A stretch of DNA of 64,000 nt from Pseudosulfitobacter sp. DSM 107133 (GCF_022788695.1 NZ_CP085154.1:3348001-3412000); one strand, 5' to 3'; numbered from the stretch's first letter, positions 26,022 to 36,195 are shown. The notes: generated by a model not told the origin, from the letters alone. Numbers and translations: made by a program.

Positions 26022-27347
26022 ATGAAACCGATCACAGAAATCACGCGCCTGCGCGCCCTGGAGTATTCGGATATTCCTGAATGGCTGATGCGCCTGTTCG
26101 GAATTGCTCTGGGCAGTGTGATGTTGTCGAGCTATGCCCATCAACCCTATGCTATTCTGTGGATCAGCAGTTTCGCCACCGCGCATCTGGCTTATTACCT
26201 GTATCTGCGCAGCCGGACCGAAGCTGCAACCCTGACCGAGCTGCGTATTGCGCAGGTGCTGTTTCTGGTCGTGTTGGTCAGTTTTCTATGGGCCCCCGCC
26301 TGGATGGCCAGCCAGCAGGACCGCGCGCTTGTTCTGATCGGGGCGGCATTGTTCGGGTGTATTCTGGTCTATCTGATACGGCGAGACGACGTGTGCATGT
26401 TCTCCATTGTCGGCGAGATTGTGGTGATCTGGGCAACGCTGACCATCGTTCTGGTCAAAGTGCTTGCCGAGTTCGACAGCACATTGGCCCAGGTCGGGCT
26501 GGTGGTCAGCTGGATGGCGCTTGGGGGGTATTTCGCACAGTCTTTGTTGCAGACCCGGCAAATGAGGCTGGCGGAACGCGCAGCACAGGACAGCGCCACA
26601 CAGGGGCAGAAGCTGGCGGCAATCGGGCAGATGGCCGGTGGCATCGCCCATGATTTCAACAACCATCTGACCGTCATCACCAGCAGTCTGGAACTGTACG
26701 AAGAACTGGAAGACTCCAAAGAGCGGGCCGCCTGTCTGGCCGCGGCACAGGCCGCCAGTGTGCAGGCCGCATCCATCGTGAACGAGTTGCTGATTTTTGC
26801 CCGCAGAACGCCGCTGCGGCTGGTCAACCTTGATGCCAATGCGCCGTTGCAGGATCTGGACCTTCTGGCCCGGCGTCTGGTGTCGCGCCAGGTTGAAATG
26901 AATATCCACCTGCTGCCGCACCCCACGCTTGTCCGCGCGGATCGCAGGCAGTTGGTCACGGCGATCCTGAATTTGGTAATCAATGCAAATGACGCAATGC
27001 CCGAAGGTGGCACCATGGATGTCGGGGTGCGTGAGGTCACGCTGGTCTCGCGCCTGAACGTTGCGGGCGGGCGTGTCCTGCCCGCGGGACACTATGTCAG
27101 CTTTCATGTGCGGGACACCGGCCACGGCATTCCCAAAAACATCGAGGAGTCGGTGATCGAACCGATGTTCACCACCAAGCCCGAAGGCAAAGGCACCGGA
27201 CTGGGTCTGGCCATGGTTCATTCCATCACAGAAAGCTTTTGCGGGGGTCTGCTGATCCAGTCCGGCGCGCGCGGAACAACGGTCTCGATCCTGCTGCCAC
27301 TCGTTAAATCCGGTGCAGAGGTTGGTGCGGACCCCCTGGGCACCTAG
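26022..27347 (+). CDS. Membrane sensor histidine kinase (orphan)
   Basis: 441 residues from the ATG at 26022; the frame is open back to 25848 and the start is uncertain. Several hydrophobic segments (about 25-190) form a membrane sensor with no PAS domain visible. The H-box is [16 protein letters not shown], and the ATPase domain shows [14 protein letters not shown] (N box), [10 protein letters not shown] (G1) and [13 protein letters not shown] (G2), the pattern of hybrid-type kinases. No receiver domain follows and no response regulator is adjacent. The 314-bp region before it is gene-free and must carry divergent promoters. Confidence 0.85.
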   Translation: MKPITEITRLRALEYSDIPEWLMRLFGIALGSVMLSSYAHQPYAILWISSFATAHLAYYLYLRSRTEAATLTELRIAQVLFLVVLVSFLWAPAWMASQQDRALVLIGAALFGCILVYLIRRDDVCMFSIVGEIVVIWATLTIVLVKVLAEFDSTLAQVGLVVSWMALGGYFAQSLLQTRQMRLAERAAQDSATQGQKLAAIGQMAGGIAHDFNNHLTVITSSLELYEELEDSKERAACLAAAQAASVQAASIVNELLIFARRTPLRLVNLDANAPLQDLDLLARRLVSRQVEMNIHLLPHPTLVRADRRQLVTAILNLVINANDAMPEGGTMDVGVREVTLVSRLNVAGGRVLPAGHYVSFHVRDTGHGIPKNIEESVIEPMFTTKPEGKGTGLGLAMVHSITESFCGGLLIQSGARGTTVSILLPLVKSGAEVGADPLGT

Positions 27348-27375
27348 ATTGAGGCCAACGAAAGGTTTCACTGAC

Positions 27376-28383
27376 ATGCACCACTTCTCGCTTCTTGATC
27401 TGTCCCCCGTGCCCGAAGGGTCCACCGCCGCCGATGCTTTGGCCAATACCGTCAAGCTGGCGCAGGCTGCCGAAGTGGCGGGCTATCACCGCTATTGGCT
27501 GGCGGAACATCACAACATGCCCGGCATCGCCAGTGCGGCAACCGCCGTGGTGATCGGACATGTCGCCGGGGCCACGGCGCGGATGCGTGTCGGGGCGGGC
27601 GGGATCATGCTGCCCAACCATGCGCCGCTGATGGTGGCCGAGCAGTTTGGCACGCTGGCAACGCTTTACCCCGACCGGATTGATCTGGGGCTGGGGCGTG
27701 CGCCCGGCACCGACATGGCGACGGCGCGGGCGCTGCGCCGCTACATGGCACCCGAAGACAGTTTTCCGCAGGATGTCGCCGAGCTGATCGGCTATATGGC
27801 CGACGGCGATGGCAGCGCGGCTGTGCGTGCCTTTCCCGGCGAAGGCACCAAGGTGCCGGTGTGGATTCTGGGCTCGTCCCTGTACGGCGCACAGCTGGCG
27901 GCGCATTTCGGGCTGCCCTATGCCTTTGCCTCGCATTTCGCGCCCGCGATGCTGGAGGAGGCGCTGGCGATCTACCGGCGCGATTTCAAGCCGTCAGAGT
28001 GGCTGGATGCGCCCTATGTGATCGTGGCTGCCGGTGTGTGCGGGGCCGAAACCGAGGCCGAGGCCGCCTATTTGCGGTCGTCGCAATTGCTGGCCTTTGC
28101 GCGGCTGCGCACCGGGCGTCCGGGCAAGCTGCCCCGTCCGGTCGAGAACGTCGCGGACCAGATCCCGCCGCAGGTGATGGCGGGCGTTCAGCAGGCGATG
28201 TCCTGTTCGGCCCAGGGCACGCCCGCGCAGGTGCGCGACGGGTTGGCGCGGATCATCGACGCCCACCAGCCGGACGAATTGATGGTGACGGGCATGATCC
28301 ACGATCACGCCGCGCGGGTGCGGTCGTTCGAGATTGCCGCCGAGGCGCTGCGCAGCTTGCAAGGGGTGAGCGAGCCTGCCTGA
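27376..28383 (+). CDS. LLM-class flavin-dependent oxidoreductase
   Basis: 335 residues from the ATG at 27376 with GAAAGG upstream. A luciferase-like monooxygenase fold: [11 protein letters not shown], then [30 protein letters not shown], and [13 protein letters not shown]. Such enzymes use reduced flavin with a wide range of substrates, so the reaction cannot be stated. Convergent with the DUF1045 gene, with only 14 bp between the stops. Confidence 0.88.
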   Translation: MHHFSLLDLSPVPEGSTAADALANTVKLAQAAEVAGYHRYWLAEHHNMPGIASAATAVVIGHVAGATARMRVGAGGIMLPNHAPLMVAEQFGTLATLYPDRIDLGLGRAPGTDMATARALRRYMAPEDSFPQDVAELIGYMADGDGSAAVRAFPGEGTKVPVWILGSSLYGAQLAAHFGLPYAFASHFAPAMLEEALAIYRRDFKPSEWLDAPYVIVAAGVCGAETEAEAAYLRSSQLLAFARLRTGRPGKLPRPVENVADQIPPQVMAGVQQAMSCSAQGTPAQVRDGLARIIDAHQPDELMVTGMIHDHAARVRSFEIAAEALRSLQGVSEPA

Positions 28384-28397
28384 ACGTCAGGCCCCTG

Positions 28398-29081
28398 TCA
28401 GCCGCCGCTGAGCGGCAGGCGGGCGATCTGGTGGAAGCGTCCCGCATCGTCCTGCCCCAGCAGGGTCAGGGCGTCGATGCTGAAGGGGGACAGTGGCAAA
28501 GCGGCAATCCGCGTGGTCAAGGCTGTCTTTGCCGTCTCGCGGGTGTCGGCGTCCAGCCGTCCGGTCAGGGTCATGTGATAGCGGAACTGGTCCATCACAT
28601 AGGGATAGCCCCAGCGCTGCAAATGCGCCTCTTGCTGCGGGTTCAGGCGGGCGGCGCGGCGCTTTTCCATTTCGGCCCCGGTCGGGGGGGCGCGGTGGCT
28701 GTCCAGCCCCTGCACCACCTGTGCTGCCATATCGGCCAGCGCGGGGCTGTCGCCCTGTGGTACGAGGGCAAAGAACCCGCCCAGCCGCGCCAGTTCCAGC
28801 CCCGCCAGCGTCACCGCGGGCAGGTTCGCGCACAGCGCCGTCAGATCGGCCAGCAACGCATCGGGCGTGGTGCCGTCCGACAGCCGGAAGGGGGGTTTGA
28901 CGGTGCCGTGAAAGCCATAGGGGTGCGGCGCAGCAGTGATCGCAGGCATGTCCAGCCCCGCCACTTCGGGCTGCGCGACAGGCTGGCCCGTGGCGCTGTC
29001 CCAGCCCAGCCACGCAGCCCCGAAACGGGCCAAGGCGCTGTCGGGGTCGGCGGTGACGTAGATCGCATAGCGGTGGTACAT
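28398..29081 (-). CDS. DUF1045 family 2H-phosphodiesterase-like protein
   Basis: 227 residues from the ATG at 29081, supported by AGGAAAGG upstream; a longer upstream frame overlaps the divergent gene. Paired H-x-T motifs of the 2H superfamily are seen: FHGTVKP (about residue 58) and YHMTLTG (about 168). DUF1045 proteins are usually found with phosphonate-utilisation (phn) genes, where a PRPP-related phosphodiesterase role is proposed. No phn gene is nearby. Divergent from the gamma-glutamyltransferase gene. Confidence 0.8.
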   Translation of the reverse strand: MYHRYAIYVTADPDSALARFGAAWLGWDSATGQPVAQPEVAGLDMPAITAAPHPYGFHGTVKPPFRLSDGTTPDALLADLTALCANLPAVTLAGLELARLGGFFALVPQGDSPALADMAAQVVQGLDSHRAPPTGAEMEKRRAARLNPQQEAHLQRWGYPYVMDQFRYHMTLTGRLDADTRETAKTALTTRIAALPLSPFSIDALTLLGQDDAGRFHQIARLPLSGG

Positions 29082-29186
29082 GGGCTGCCTTTCCTGCGCG
29101 CTGCCCGACAGATGGCAAATGCCGCATGATTTGCCAAGGCCGCCGGTGCATGCCACATCTGTGCGCAGCCATTGAGAGGACATCTG

Positions 29187-30782
29187 ATGCAGATCCGCAC
29201 CCTTCACCCCTATCCTTCGCGCCGCTCGGCGGTGCTGGCGGACAATATGGTGGTCACATCGCAACCGCTGGCCGCGCAGGCGGGGCTGGCGATGCTGGCG
29301 CAGGGTGGCAATGCGGTGGATGCGGCGCTGGCGACAGCGATCGCGCTGACGGTGCTGGAGCCCACCGGCAACGGGCTGGGGTCTGATGCCTTTGCCATTC
29401 TGTGGGACGGGCAGGAATTGCACGGGCTGAACGCCTCGGGCCGGTCGCCCGCCAACTGGACGCCCGAACGGTTCGCGGGTCATGTCGACATGCCCTATCG
29501 CGGTTGGGAAAGTGTCACGGTGCCGGGTGCGGTGTCGTCATGGGTGGCCCTGTCCGAACGGTTCGGACGCCTGCCCTTTGGTGATCTGTTTGTGCCGGCC
29601 ATCCGCCATGCCGAGGACGGTTTTGCGGTGTCACCGGTGATTGCTGCACTTTGGGCGCGGGCCGCCGAGGAACTGGCCCACCAGCCCGGATTTGCCGAGA
29701 CCTTTTTGCCCCAGGGCCGCGCCCCGCAGGCAGGCGAGCGGTTTCGCGCGCCGGGCCATGCGCGCACCCTGCGGGCGATTGCCGAGACCAAAGGAAAGGC
29801 GTTCTACGAGGGCGAAATTGCCCAAGAAATCGTCGCCTATGCCAAACAGCACGATGCGGCGCTGAGCCTTGCGGATCTGGCCGGCCACCGGCCCGACTGG
29901 TGTGGCACCATCAGCACAGCCTTTGACGACGCGGTGCTGCACGAGATCCCGCCCAACGGGCAGGGCATTGCGGCGCTGATGGGGCTGGGCATCCTGTCGC
30001 ACACGGCGATCCGCGACATGGGCGCTGACGACCCGCAGGCGCTGCATTTGCAGATCGAGGCAATGAAGCTGGCACTGCGCGATGCCGAAGCCCATGTGGC
30101 CGACCCTGCGCATATGGTGGATGTTACCGCGCAGGACATGCTGGACGCGGGCTATCTTGCCGCCCGCGCGGCGCTGATTGATCCGGCGCGGGCGCAGGAT
30201 TTTGGTGCGGGCGCGCCCAAGCGGGGCGGCACGGTCTATCTGACGGCGGCGGATGCCTCGGGGATGATGGTGTCGTTCATCCAGTCGAACTATGCGGGGT
30301 TCGGGTCGGGCGTGGTGGTGCCGGGCACAGGCGTTGCGCTGCAAAACCGGGGCGCGGGATTTGTGCTGGACCCCGGCCACCCGAATGTGGTGGCGGGTGG
30401 CAAGCGGCCGTTTCACACGATTATTCCGGCGTTCCTGATGGGGCCGGAAGGGCCGCGCATGAGCTTTGGCGTGATGGGTGGGCCGATGCAGGCGCAGGGG
30501 CATGTTCAGATGGTGCTGCGCACGCAGCTGTGGGGCAACGATCCGCAGATGGCCGCCGATGCGCCGCGTTGGCGGGTGACCGAAGGGCTGGGCGTGGCCT
30601 GCGAAACCACCCTGCCCGCCGCAACGCTGCAAGCCCTGCGCGACATGGGTCACGACATCACGCTGGAGGCACCGGACAACGCGTTCGGCTTTGGCGGGGC
30701 GCAGCTGATCCACCGGCTGAAGGGCGGCGGTTATGCCGGCGGATCGGATCCGCGCAAGGATGGTGCGGCGGTGGGGTTCTAG
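29187..30782 (+). CDS. Gamma-glutamyltransferase family protein
   Basis: 531 residues from the ATG at 29187, with GAGAGGA just upstream. An Ntn-hydrolase of the GGT/YwrD type. The N-terminal block QGGNAVDAALATAIALTV, the probable autocleavage Thr in RGGTVYLTAAD (about residue 351), and the small-subunit segments FGSGVVVPGTGVAL and SFGVMGGPMQAQGHV are present. No signal peptide is seen, so it is likely cytoplasmic, unlike periplasmic GGT. Substrate may be glutathione or another gamma-glutamyl or acyl compound. Followed 5 bp later by a GNAT gene and then a DUF2867 gene. Confidence 0.9.
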   Translation: MQIRTLHPYPSRRSAVLADNMVVTSQPLAAQAGLAMLAQGGNAVDAALATAIALTVLEPTGNGLGSDAFAILWDGQELHGLNASGRSPANWTPERFAGHVDMPYRGWESVTVPGAVSSWVALSERFGRLPFGDLFVPAIRHAEDGFAVSPVIAALWARAAEELAHQPGFAETFLPQGRAPQAGERFRAPGHARTLRAIAETKGKAFYEGEIAQEIVAYAKQHDAALSLADLAGHRPDWCGTISTAFDDAVLHEIPPNGQGIAALMGLGILSHTAIRDMGADDPQALHLQIEAMKLALRDAEAHVADPAHMVDVTAQDMLDAGYLAARAALIDPARAQDFGAGAPKRGGTVYLTAADASGMMVSFIQSNYAGFGSGVVVPGTGVALQNRGAGFVLDPGHPNVVAGGKRPFHTIIPAFLMGPEGPRMSFGVMGGPMQAQGHVQMVLRTQLWGNDPQMAADAPRWRVTEGLGVACETTLPAATLQALRDMGHDITLEAPDNAFGFGGAQLIHRLKGGGYAGGSDPRKDGAAVGF

Positions 30783-30787
30783 GGCCG

Positions 30788-31267
30788 ATGCAGATGCACA
30801 TCAGGACATTGACCCCCGAAGACGGGGAAGCGGCCGCCGCGGTCTTTTTTGACGCGGTACACAACGGCACCGCCGATGTGTATTCGGTTGAACAGCGCAG
30901 GGCCTGGGCAGGGGATGCCCCCGACCCCGCGCGCTGGCGCAAGAGGTTTGCGGACATATCGGGTTTTGCGGCAGAGGCCGACGGCGTTCTGGGCGGCTTC
31001 ATGACACTGGACGCAGAGGGCTATATCGACCTGGCCTTTGTCAAAGCGGCGCTGGCAGGGCACGGCGTCGGGCGCGCGCTGTACGCGCGGATCGAAAAGC
31101 AGGCGCGCACAGAAGGCATTGCACAGCTGACCACCGAGGCCAGCAAAAAGGCCAGGCCGTTTTTTGCACGCATGGGATGGCGTGTGGACACCGAACAGGT
31201 GGTGGTCAGGAACGGCACGGCGCTGGTGAACTACAAGATGTCGAAATCTTTGGAGAGGCCCCAATGA
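30788..31267 (+). CDS. GNAT-family N-acetyltransferase
   Basis: 159 residues from the ATG at 30788 (an ATG at 30794 is also possible). Small GNAT fold: MHIRTLTPEDGEAAAAVF at the start, acetyl-CoA loop VKAALAGHGVGRALYARIE (Q/R-x-x-G-x-G/A type), and ARPFFARMGW near the end. Lies in a compact series with the preceding GGT-like gene and overlaps the next gene's start by 4 bp. Substrate unknown. Confidence 0.85.
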   Translation: MQMHIRTLTPEDGEAAAAVFFDAVHNGTADVYSVEQRRAWAGDAPDPARWRKRFADISGFAAEADGVLGGFMTLDAEGYIDLAFVKAALAGHGVGRALYARIEKQARTEGIAQLTTEASKKARPFFARMGWRVDTEQVVVRNGTALVNYKMSKSLERPQ

Positions 31268-31761
31268 TCCAGCTTGCGGACGGCAATATGCGTGTTCTCG
31301 CGCCGGTATCGACGCTGGACTATTTCGACAGCCAGAGCGTTGATCTGGCCAGACAGGCCAGTGCGCTGGAGGCCTGGAATGTCATCATGTCCCACCCCCA
31401 GCCGCTGCTGAAAATCGCGTTTCGGGTGCGTGATGCGATTTCATCGCTGTTTGGTGTCAAGCGCATTGGCGGGTTTAGCGGTCGGCGGGCCGCGCAGGTT
31501 CATGTCGGGGACCATCTGGATTTCTTTCTGGTGGAATATGTCGATGACACCTGTCTGGTCCTGACCGAGCGCGACCGGCATCTGGACGTCATGACCTGCA
31601 TTTCAACGACGGTTTCAACCTCTGGCCCCACCGCCACGGTGACATCGTCGGTGCGGGTGCATAACCTGTTCGGACATCTGTATATGATCCCTGTCGGCAT
31701 CGCCCACCGCTGGATCGTGCGCGGCATGCTGGGGCGGTTGCGGCACGATCTGTCTGTGTGA
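31264..31761 (+). CDS. DUF2867 family protein
   Basis: 165 residues from the ATG at 31264, which overlaps the GNAT stop (ATGA), so translation is probably coupled. Matches the DUF2867 pattern: a polar start, a central FRVRDAISSLFGVKRIGGF, then HLDFFLVEYVDDTCLVLTERDRHLDV, and a C-terminal HNLFGHLYMIPVGIAHRWIV. Function unknown; the fold may be a lipid-binding-like beta sandwich. Confidence 0.75.
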   Translation: MIQLADGNMRVLAPVSTLDYFDSQSVDLARQASALEAWNVIMSHPQPLLKIAFRVRDAISSLFGVKRIGGFSGRRAAQVHVGDHLDFFLVEYVDDTCLVLTERDRHLDVMTCISTTVSTSGPTATVTSSVRVHNLFGHLYMIPVGIAHRWIVRGMLGRLRHDLSV

Positions 31762-31791
31762 GCCGAACGGCAGCCCCCCTGTGGGGGAGCA

Positions 31792-32118
31792 TCATCGCGG
31801 GGTGACGTGGACACCAAAGGCGGCGATCAGGGTGAACAGCGCCACGATCAGTACCAGCAGAAAGGCATCTGCGGTCAGCGCCGTATCATCGACCAGCTCG
31901 GCCGACGCGATGTTGCGCCGGACATGGCGCATACGCAGGAACGCCAGCACAATCACCAGCGCCCCCGAGGCCAGCATCAGCACACCCGACCACAGCCCCG
32001 CCTGAACATCGCCCAGACGGGCCGCGGCCAGTCCAAAGCCTTCGATGGCAATGACGGTGCGCACCCATGCCAGAAAAGTGCGTTCGTTCGAGGCGTGGTC
32101 GCTGTAGCGTTCGATCAT
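31792..32118 (-). CDS. DUF202 (YidH-like) membrane protein
   Basis: 108 residues with three transmembrane segments (about 22-38, 43-62, 84-104). The family signature ASNERTFLAWVRT stands near the N-terminus. AGAAAGG precedes the ATG. Downstream of and co-directional with the HdeD-like gene (12-bp gap), so the two form a small membrane-stress operon. Role unknown. Confidence 0.85.
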   Translation of the reverse strand: MIERYSDHASNERTFLAWVRTVIAIEGFGLAAARLGDVQAGLWSGVLMLASGALVIVLAFLRMRHVRRNIASAELVDDTALTADAFLLVLIVALFTLIAAFGVHVTPR

Positions 32119-32130
32119 GGTGGGCCTTTC

Positions 32131-32676
32131 TTAGGGTTTGGCCGCCCGCGCGACCAGCAACATGGCAATGCCGGTGCTGAGGAAGTTCAGGCCGACCAGA
32201 AAACCGACGATCCAGTTCGCGGTCTGGGGCCACTGGGACAGAATGACCGCCCCCAGCAGGAACGAACAGGCGCCGCTGGCGACGATCCATTGCCAATGGG
32301 CGATCTGGCCGCTCATCCTGAGGCCCAGCAGGATCGACAGGATGCCCTCCATCAGGAACACGGCGATCAGCAGCGCTGTCATGAACGCAGCCCCCATGCC
32401 CGGCGATAACAGGAAAAACAGCCCGACCAGCGCCACAACGACAAAGCCTGCAGCGACGATCTTCCATTCCGAGAATGCCTTGAACGAGCGGGCAAACAAC
32501 AGGCCCGCGATGCCCCAGAACAGCATCAGCCATGCGACAAGCTGTTCAACAATCACCGTGGCGGCGGCAGGGACGGCGATGGCAAGCACCCCGAGCAGGG
32601 CAAAGACGATGCCCACGGTGCGAAAGGTCTTGTAGGGGGTTCGACGTGTGGTCGGATGGGGGGACAGATCGGGCAT
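32131..32676 (-). CDS. HdeD-family membrane protein
   Basis: 181 residues with six predicted transmembrane helices in three similar pairs, the layout of HdeD/DUF308 proteins linked to acid resistance in enteric bacteria. A cytoplasmic N-terminus (residues 1-20) is polar. AAGGAG precedes the ATG. Divergent from the response regulator gene at 32864 across 187 bp. Confidence 0.85.
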   Translation of the reverse strand: MPDLSPHPTTRRTPYKTFRTVGIVFALLGVLAIAVPAAATVIVEQLVAWLMLFWGIAGLLFARSFKAFSEWKIVAAGFVVVALVGLFFLLSPGMGAAFMTALLIAVFLMEGILSILLGLRMSGQIAHWQWIVASGACSFLLGAVILSQWPQTANWIVGFLVGLNFLSTGIAMLLVARAAKP

Positions 32677-32863
32677 GGTGTTCTCCTTGAAAGGGCATAT
32701 TGCGCAACATCCAGATAGCTATCGCAACAGGCCCCACCCTTGTGCGAACCTTACTTATTGTTAAGAAACCCGTTGCAGGCTTGTCTATCTTAACCTGCTT
32801 GTCGATGATCGGGGCACCGGATCACAAACAGCGCGCCAGCCGGATGCGCAGCCCCACGGAACC

Positions 32864-33550
32864 ATGGCCCTTATGAAAATCCTGCTTGCCGAAGACGACG
32901 CCGCTGTCGCCAAATTTGTCATCACCGGTTTTGAAGAAAACGGGCACAGTGTCGATCATGTGTCGGACGGGCGCGATGCGCTGAGCTATTGCATGTACAA
33001 TGATTGCGAGGTGGCGGTGCTGGACCGGATGATGCCGGGCATGGACGGGCTGAGCGTGCTGAAGGCGCTGCGCGCGGCGGGCAAGAACATGCCGGTGCTG
33101 ATGCTGACCGCCCTCAGCGACGTGGACAACCGCGTGGAAGGTTTGCAGGCGGGGGCCGATGATTACCTGGCCAAGCCGTTTCATTTTTCGGAACTGCTGG
33201 CACGCGTGCTGGCGCTGACACGGCGGCGCACCGATCATGTCAGCCAGACCGAACTGGTGGTGCATGACCTGACGCTGGACCTGCTGGCGCGCACCGCGCA
33301 GCGCCAGCACCAGCTGATCGAATTGCAGACCAAGGAATTTGCCTTGCTGGAAATCCTGATGCGCAACGCGGGGCGTGTGGTGACGCGCACGATGCTGCTG
33401 GAAAAGGTGTGGAATTTCAACTTTGACCCCAACACCAGCGTGGTCGAAACCCACATCAGCCGCCTGCGATCCAAGGTGGACAAACCGTTTGACGTGGCCT
33501 TGATCCACACCATGCGCAACACCGGATATTCGATGCATGGACCGCGGTAA
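32864..33550 (+). CDS. OmpR-family response regulator
   Basis: 228 residues. Receiver domain: acidic pair ILLAEDDAAV, phospho-acceptor Asp in VAVLDRMMPGMDG (about residue 54), Thr in MLTALSD and Lys in YLAKPFHFSEL. C-terminal winged helix ends VVETHISRLRSKVDKPFDV. The start could also be the ATG at 32873. Overlaps the following kinase gene by 14 bp, so the pair is one two-component system. Stimulus unknown. Confidence 0.93.
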   Translation: MALMKILLAEDDAAVAKFVITGFEENGHSVDHVSDGRDALSYCMYNDCEVAVLDRMMPGMDGLSVLKALRAAGKNMPVLMLTALSDVDNRVEGLQAGADDYLAKPFHFSELLARVLALTRRRTDHVSQTELVVHDLTLDLLARTAQRQHQLIELQTKEFALLEILMRNAGRVVTRTMLLEKVWNFNFDPNTSVVETHISRLRSKVDKPFDVALIHTMRNTGYSMHGPR

Positions 33551-34907
33551 CGTCTTTTCCGGCGGGGCGTTTCGCGTCACCGTCTATGCGACGCTGGTGC
33601 TGGCCATCGTATTCGTGCTGACGGCGGTTGCCGGCTACCGCTATTTGCAAGAGGAGCAATACGGGCAGGTGCGCGCGCGGGCGGAACCGGTGATCGGGAT
33701 GTACCGTTCGATCTATTCACAGGGGGGCGATGCGGCGGTGGCCGCGTATCTGGGCAAAACCGCGTCGCGGGCCGAAGTGCTGAGCGTGCGTGATGCCAGC
33801 GACACCCGGATTGGCGGAGGTTTCGATTTGTCGATGCCGGTTGCGGGCTGGCATGTGCGGCAGGTGCCCACCGGTGCCGAGGGGCAAAGCGAACCCTATT
33901 ACCTGCGCGCAGAGCAGATCGGCAGCCATCGCTTTGTCATCGGCGAGGCGCTGGCACCCTTGCAGCGGGTCGAATTCATTTTCATCCGCACGCTGATGAG
34001 TATCGGGGCGCTTCTGGCGCTGGCCTTTGTCGCGCTGGGGTATCTGACCAGCCGCAGCGTACAGGGCAAGCTGGAGCAGATGGGACGGGCCTTGCAGCGC
34101 TTTGCAGGCGGGGAAACCGATGTGCGTCTGCCGGTGGCCGCAGCAAACGATCAGGTCGACCGGATCGCCCAGACCATGAACGACCAGCTTGACCGCCTGT
34201 CGGCTCTGATGGCCGAAACGCGGGCCAGTGCCGTTGCCATTTCGCATGATCTGAAACGCCCGCTGGCGCGTTCCTTGCTGGGGATGGAACATGCGCTGAT
34301 GCAGGCCGAGCAGGGCCATCTGCCGCAGGCCACGCTGGAAGACATCCATGTCGAGCTGACCAATCTGAACGGCATTTTCGATGCGATTCTGCGGATCGCG
34401 CGCATTGATGCCGATCAGGGGGTATTCCAGCCACAGCAGGTGGATCTGGTCGCACTGGTGCGCGACATTGCCGAAACCTATCAGGTGGTGGCCGAGGAAA
34501 GCGGGCAGACCATGACGCTGGAGCTGCCAGAGGCCGCGCGTTTGGACGTGCGCGGCGACGCGCGGATGTTGACGCAGATGCTGGCCAACCTGCTGCAAAA
34601 CGCCGTCACCCACGGGCGCGACGACACCCACATCACGCTGCGTTTGTCCGACACGGCCCAAGGCCCCCTGATCGAGGTGGCAGACACCGGCCCCGGCATC
34701 GCCAAGGCGGATCAGGCGCGGGTGTTCGATGCGTTTTTCCGCGCCGAACAGGCCCGCAGCACGGGTGGCAACGGTCTGGGGCTGACGCTGGTCAAAAGCG
34801 TGGCCGACCGGCACGGGGCCACAATCACGCTAGCCGACAATGCGCCGGGGCTGCGGGTGGCGGTGGCGTTTGTTCCTGTGATCGATAGGGTTACGCACGC
34901 GTGCTGA
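33537..34907 (+). CDS. Two-component sensor histidine kinase
   Basis: 456 residues. Transmembrane segments at about 13-33 and 148-170 flank a periplasmic domain; a HAMP region follows. The H-box is AVAISHDLKRPLAR, with N box LANLLQNAVTHG, G1 VADTGPGIAK and G2 GGNGLGLTLVKSV. Paired with the overlapping OmpR-type regulator. Confidence 0.92.
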   Translation: MDRGNVFSGGAFRVTVYATLVLAIVFVLTAVAGYRYLQEEQYGQVRARAEPVIGMYRSIYSQGGDAAVAAYLGKTASRAEVLSVRDASDTRIGGGFDLSMPVAGWHVRQVPTGAEGQSEPYYLRAEQIGSHRFVIGEALAPLQRVEFIFIRTLMSIGALLALAFVALGYLTSRSVQGKLEQMGRALQRFAGGETDVRLPVAAANDQVDRIAQTMNDQLDRLSALMAETRASAVAISHDLKRPLARSLLGMEHALMQAEQGHLPQATLEDIHVELTNLNGIFDAILRIARIDADQGVFQPQQVDLVALVRDIAETYQVVAEESGQTMTLELPEAARLDVRGDARMLTQMLANLLQNAVTHGRDDTHITLRLSDTAQGPLIEVADTGPGIAKADQARVFDAFFRAEQARSTGGNGLGLTLVKSVADRHGATITLADNAPGLRVAVAFVPVIDRVTHAC

Positions 34908-35241
34908 GGGTCAGATGACGTTCGCCAATGCCGCATGCTGTGCGGATGTCGGCGCCCATACGCGCCAATAACCTTCAACAACATCTTGGGTTTTGAAGGG
35001 GGTTTGTGGCAGCATCAAACAAGGTATTTTGCGGGTGTGTCAATAACGAGCGTTTTTGGAAGGGCAGGGCGAGGGATGACTTTCCCAAAAGCGGTTGTTG
35101 GTGCGCAGTGCGGCGGATGGCGGGAACAAGCCCAAACAAGCTGATGCTGCATCGTGCACGAGTGACTGCTATTGTATGGGAGCGCTCAGCTAAGCTAGGT
35201 AGTTTCGCACAGGCTATCTGGGCATGGGTCCTGACACAGTT
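34908..35241. other. Gene-free stretch
   Basis: About 334 bases after the kinase gene. Short frames are present but lack start signals or motifs. The GC content falls toward the right, leading into the AT-richer PH/SHOCT gene. Confidence 0.35.
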
Positions 35242-35835
35242 CTAAAGTTTGGCAATTAACTTTGCTTTGGCTTCTGAGAATTCACCATCGGTCAGAATAC
35301 CGCTTTTGTGCAGTTCATTTAACTTCCCAATTTCGTCAGCTACGGAAATCATCGCCGAAGATGGAGGTGTTGCCGTCTCTTCTTTTTCTCTAATAAGTTG
35401 ATTTGCCAGCTCTGCAAAGATTTTCACGTCTGATTTCACACAGTTATCAATAACGACCAGCCTTGCGCCAATATCGATTGTGATCTTCCCCAATACCCAC
35501 CCTTGTGAAGCTGAAACGGCTTGTACCCGATTTAACCGTATGCTCTGAGTATCGACGGAAGAAGACAACATCGCATGATCTAGGCACAATATGCGTTCGC
35601 TGGTCAAAGCGGCGACCCAAGTATTTGCCCCAAAATCAAAATCGTTTGACGTTTCGCTTTGAGTCATTACGCCCGATACCAAGGCAAACACGACTTCGTC
35701 TTCTTGCAGGTACTCTCCGAGAACCTTGAGTTCTTTCTTGGTGCCGAAAGTATCTATTTTGAGTCCGTTAAGTTCAAATATTCCCGCCCAATCGCCTTGT
35801 CCAGTTAGTGATTGATATTGCTCCAAATTATTCAT
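35242..35835 (-). CDS. PH-like domain and SHOCT domain protein
   Basis: 197 residues from the ATG at 35835, which has TAGGA at a good distance (an ATG at 35841 is too close to it). The middle is a bacterial PH-like beta domain (VFALVSGVMTQSE, WVAALTSERILCLDH, SIRLNRVQAVSA). The C-terminal 30 residues are a SHOCT module: EIGKLNELHKSGILTDGEF then AKAKLIAKL. A TATAAT-like box lies at 35852-35857 upstream. SHOCT modules are thought to mediate protein interactions. Base composition is clearly more AT-rich than the neighbours, which suggests acquisition. Confidence 0.75.
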   Translation of the reverse strand: MNNLEQYQSLTGQGDWAGIFELNGLKIDTFGTKKELKVLGEYLQEDEVVFALVSGVMTQSETSNDFDFGANTWVAALTSERILCLDHAMLSSSVDTQSIRLNRVQAVSASQGWVLGKITIDIGARLVVIDNCVKSDVKIFAELANQLIREKEETATPPSSAMISVADEIGKLNELHKSGILTDGEFSEAKAKLIAKL

Positions 35836-35895
35836 TTTCATTCCTAAGCCAATTATAAAAAATGCCAGTCGAGGGCGAATGCTAGCTTGTGCCAC

Positions 35896-36166
35896 CCCGT
35901 TCTTGTCAACAACTTACCGAAAACCGACTGCGGTTCAATAGGTTGCATAGATCTGACAGTGCATTTGCAACCGAATGCGGACATCCGCACAGCCGCAGCG
36001 AATTCACCCTTTGTCCCGCTCACCGGACATCCATGTGCCTCACAACCCGCGTCCGCTTTGGGATTTTCATCCGTCCAAAAACCACCCTTTGTTGAACGGC
36101 CCTCCGAAGTGGAGTTTGCAGCAGTTTGAACCATGCTCCGACTTGCGCCCCTATTGCGCAACACAA
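35896..36166. other. Gene-free stretch with shared 19-nt word
   Basis: No gene supported. Carries TTTGTCCCGCTCACCGGAC at 36010-36028, identical to 1683-1701. Confidence 0.4.
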
Positions 36167-36195
36167 TGGCCCGACAGGGCGGACCTGTCGGGCCA
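36167..36195 (-). terminator. Strong hairpin terminator
   Basis: A perfect 12-bp stem (TGGCCCGACAGG with CCTGTCGGGCCA) and a 5-nt loop at 36179-36183. It ends 14 bp before the DUF1269 stop and would end minus-strand transcription; the T-run after it is weak. Confidence 0.65.

Noticed and set aside
30530..30787. N-terminal extension of the GNAT gene
   Set aside because: It lies inside the gamma-glutamyltransferase coding region and is an out-of-frame shadow; the GNAT fold begins at 30788.
35006..35245. 79-codon plus-strand frame in the gap after the kinase
   Set aside because: Unusual composition, no homology pattern, no ribosome binding site.
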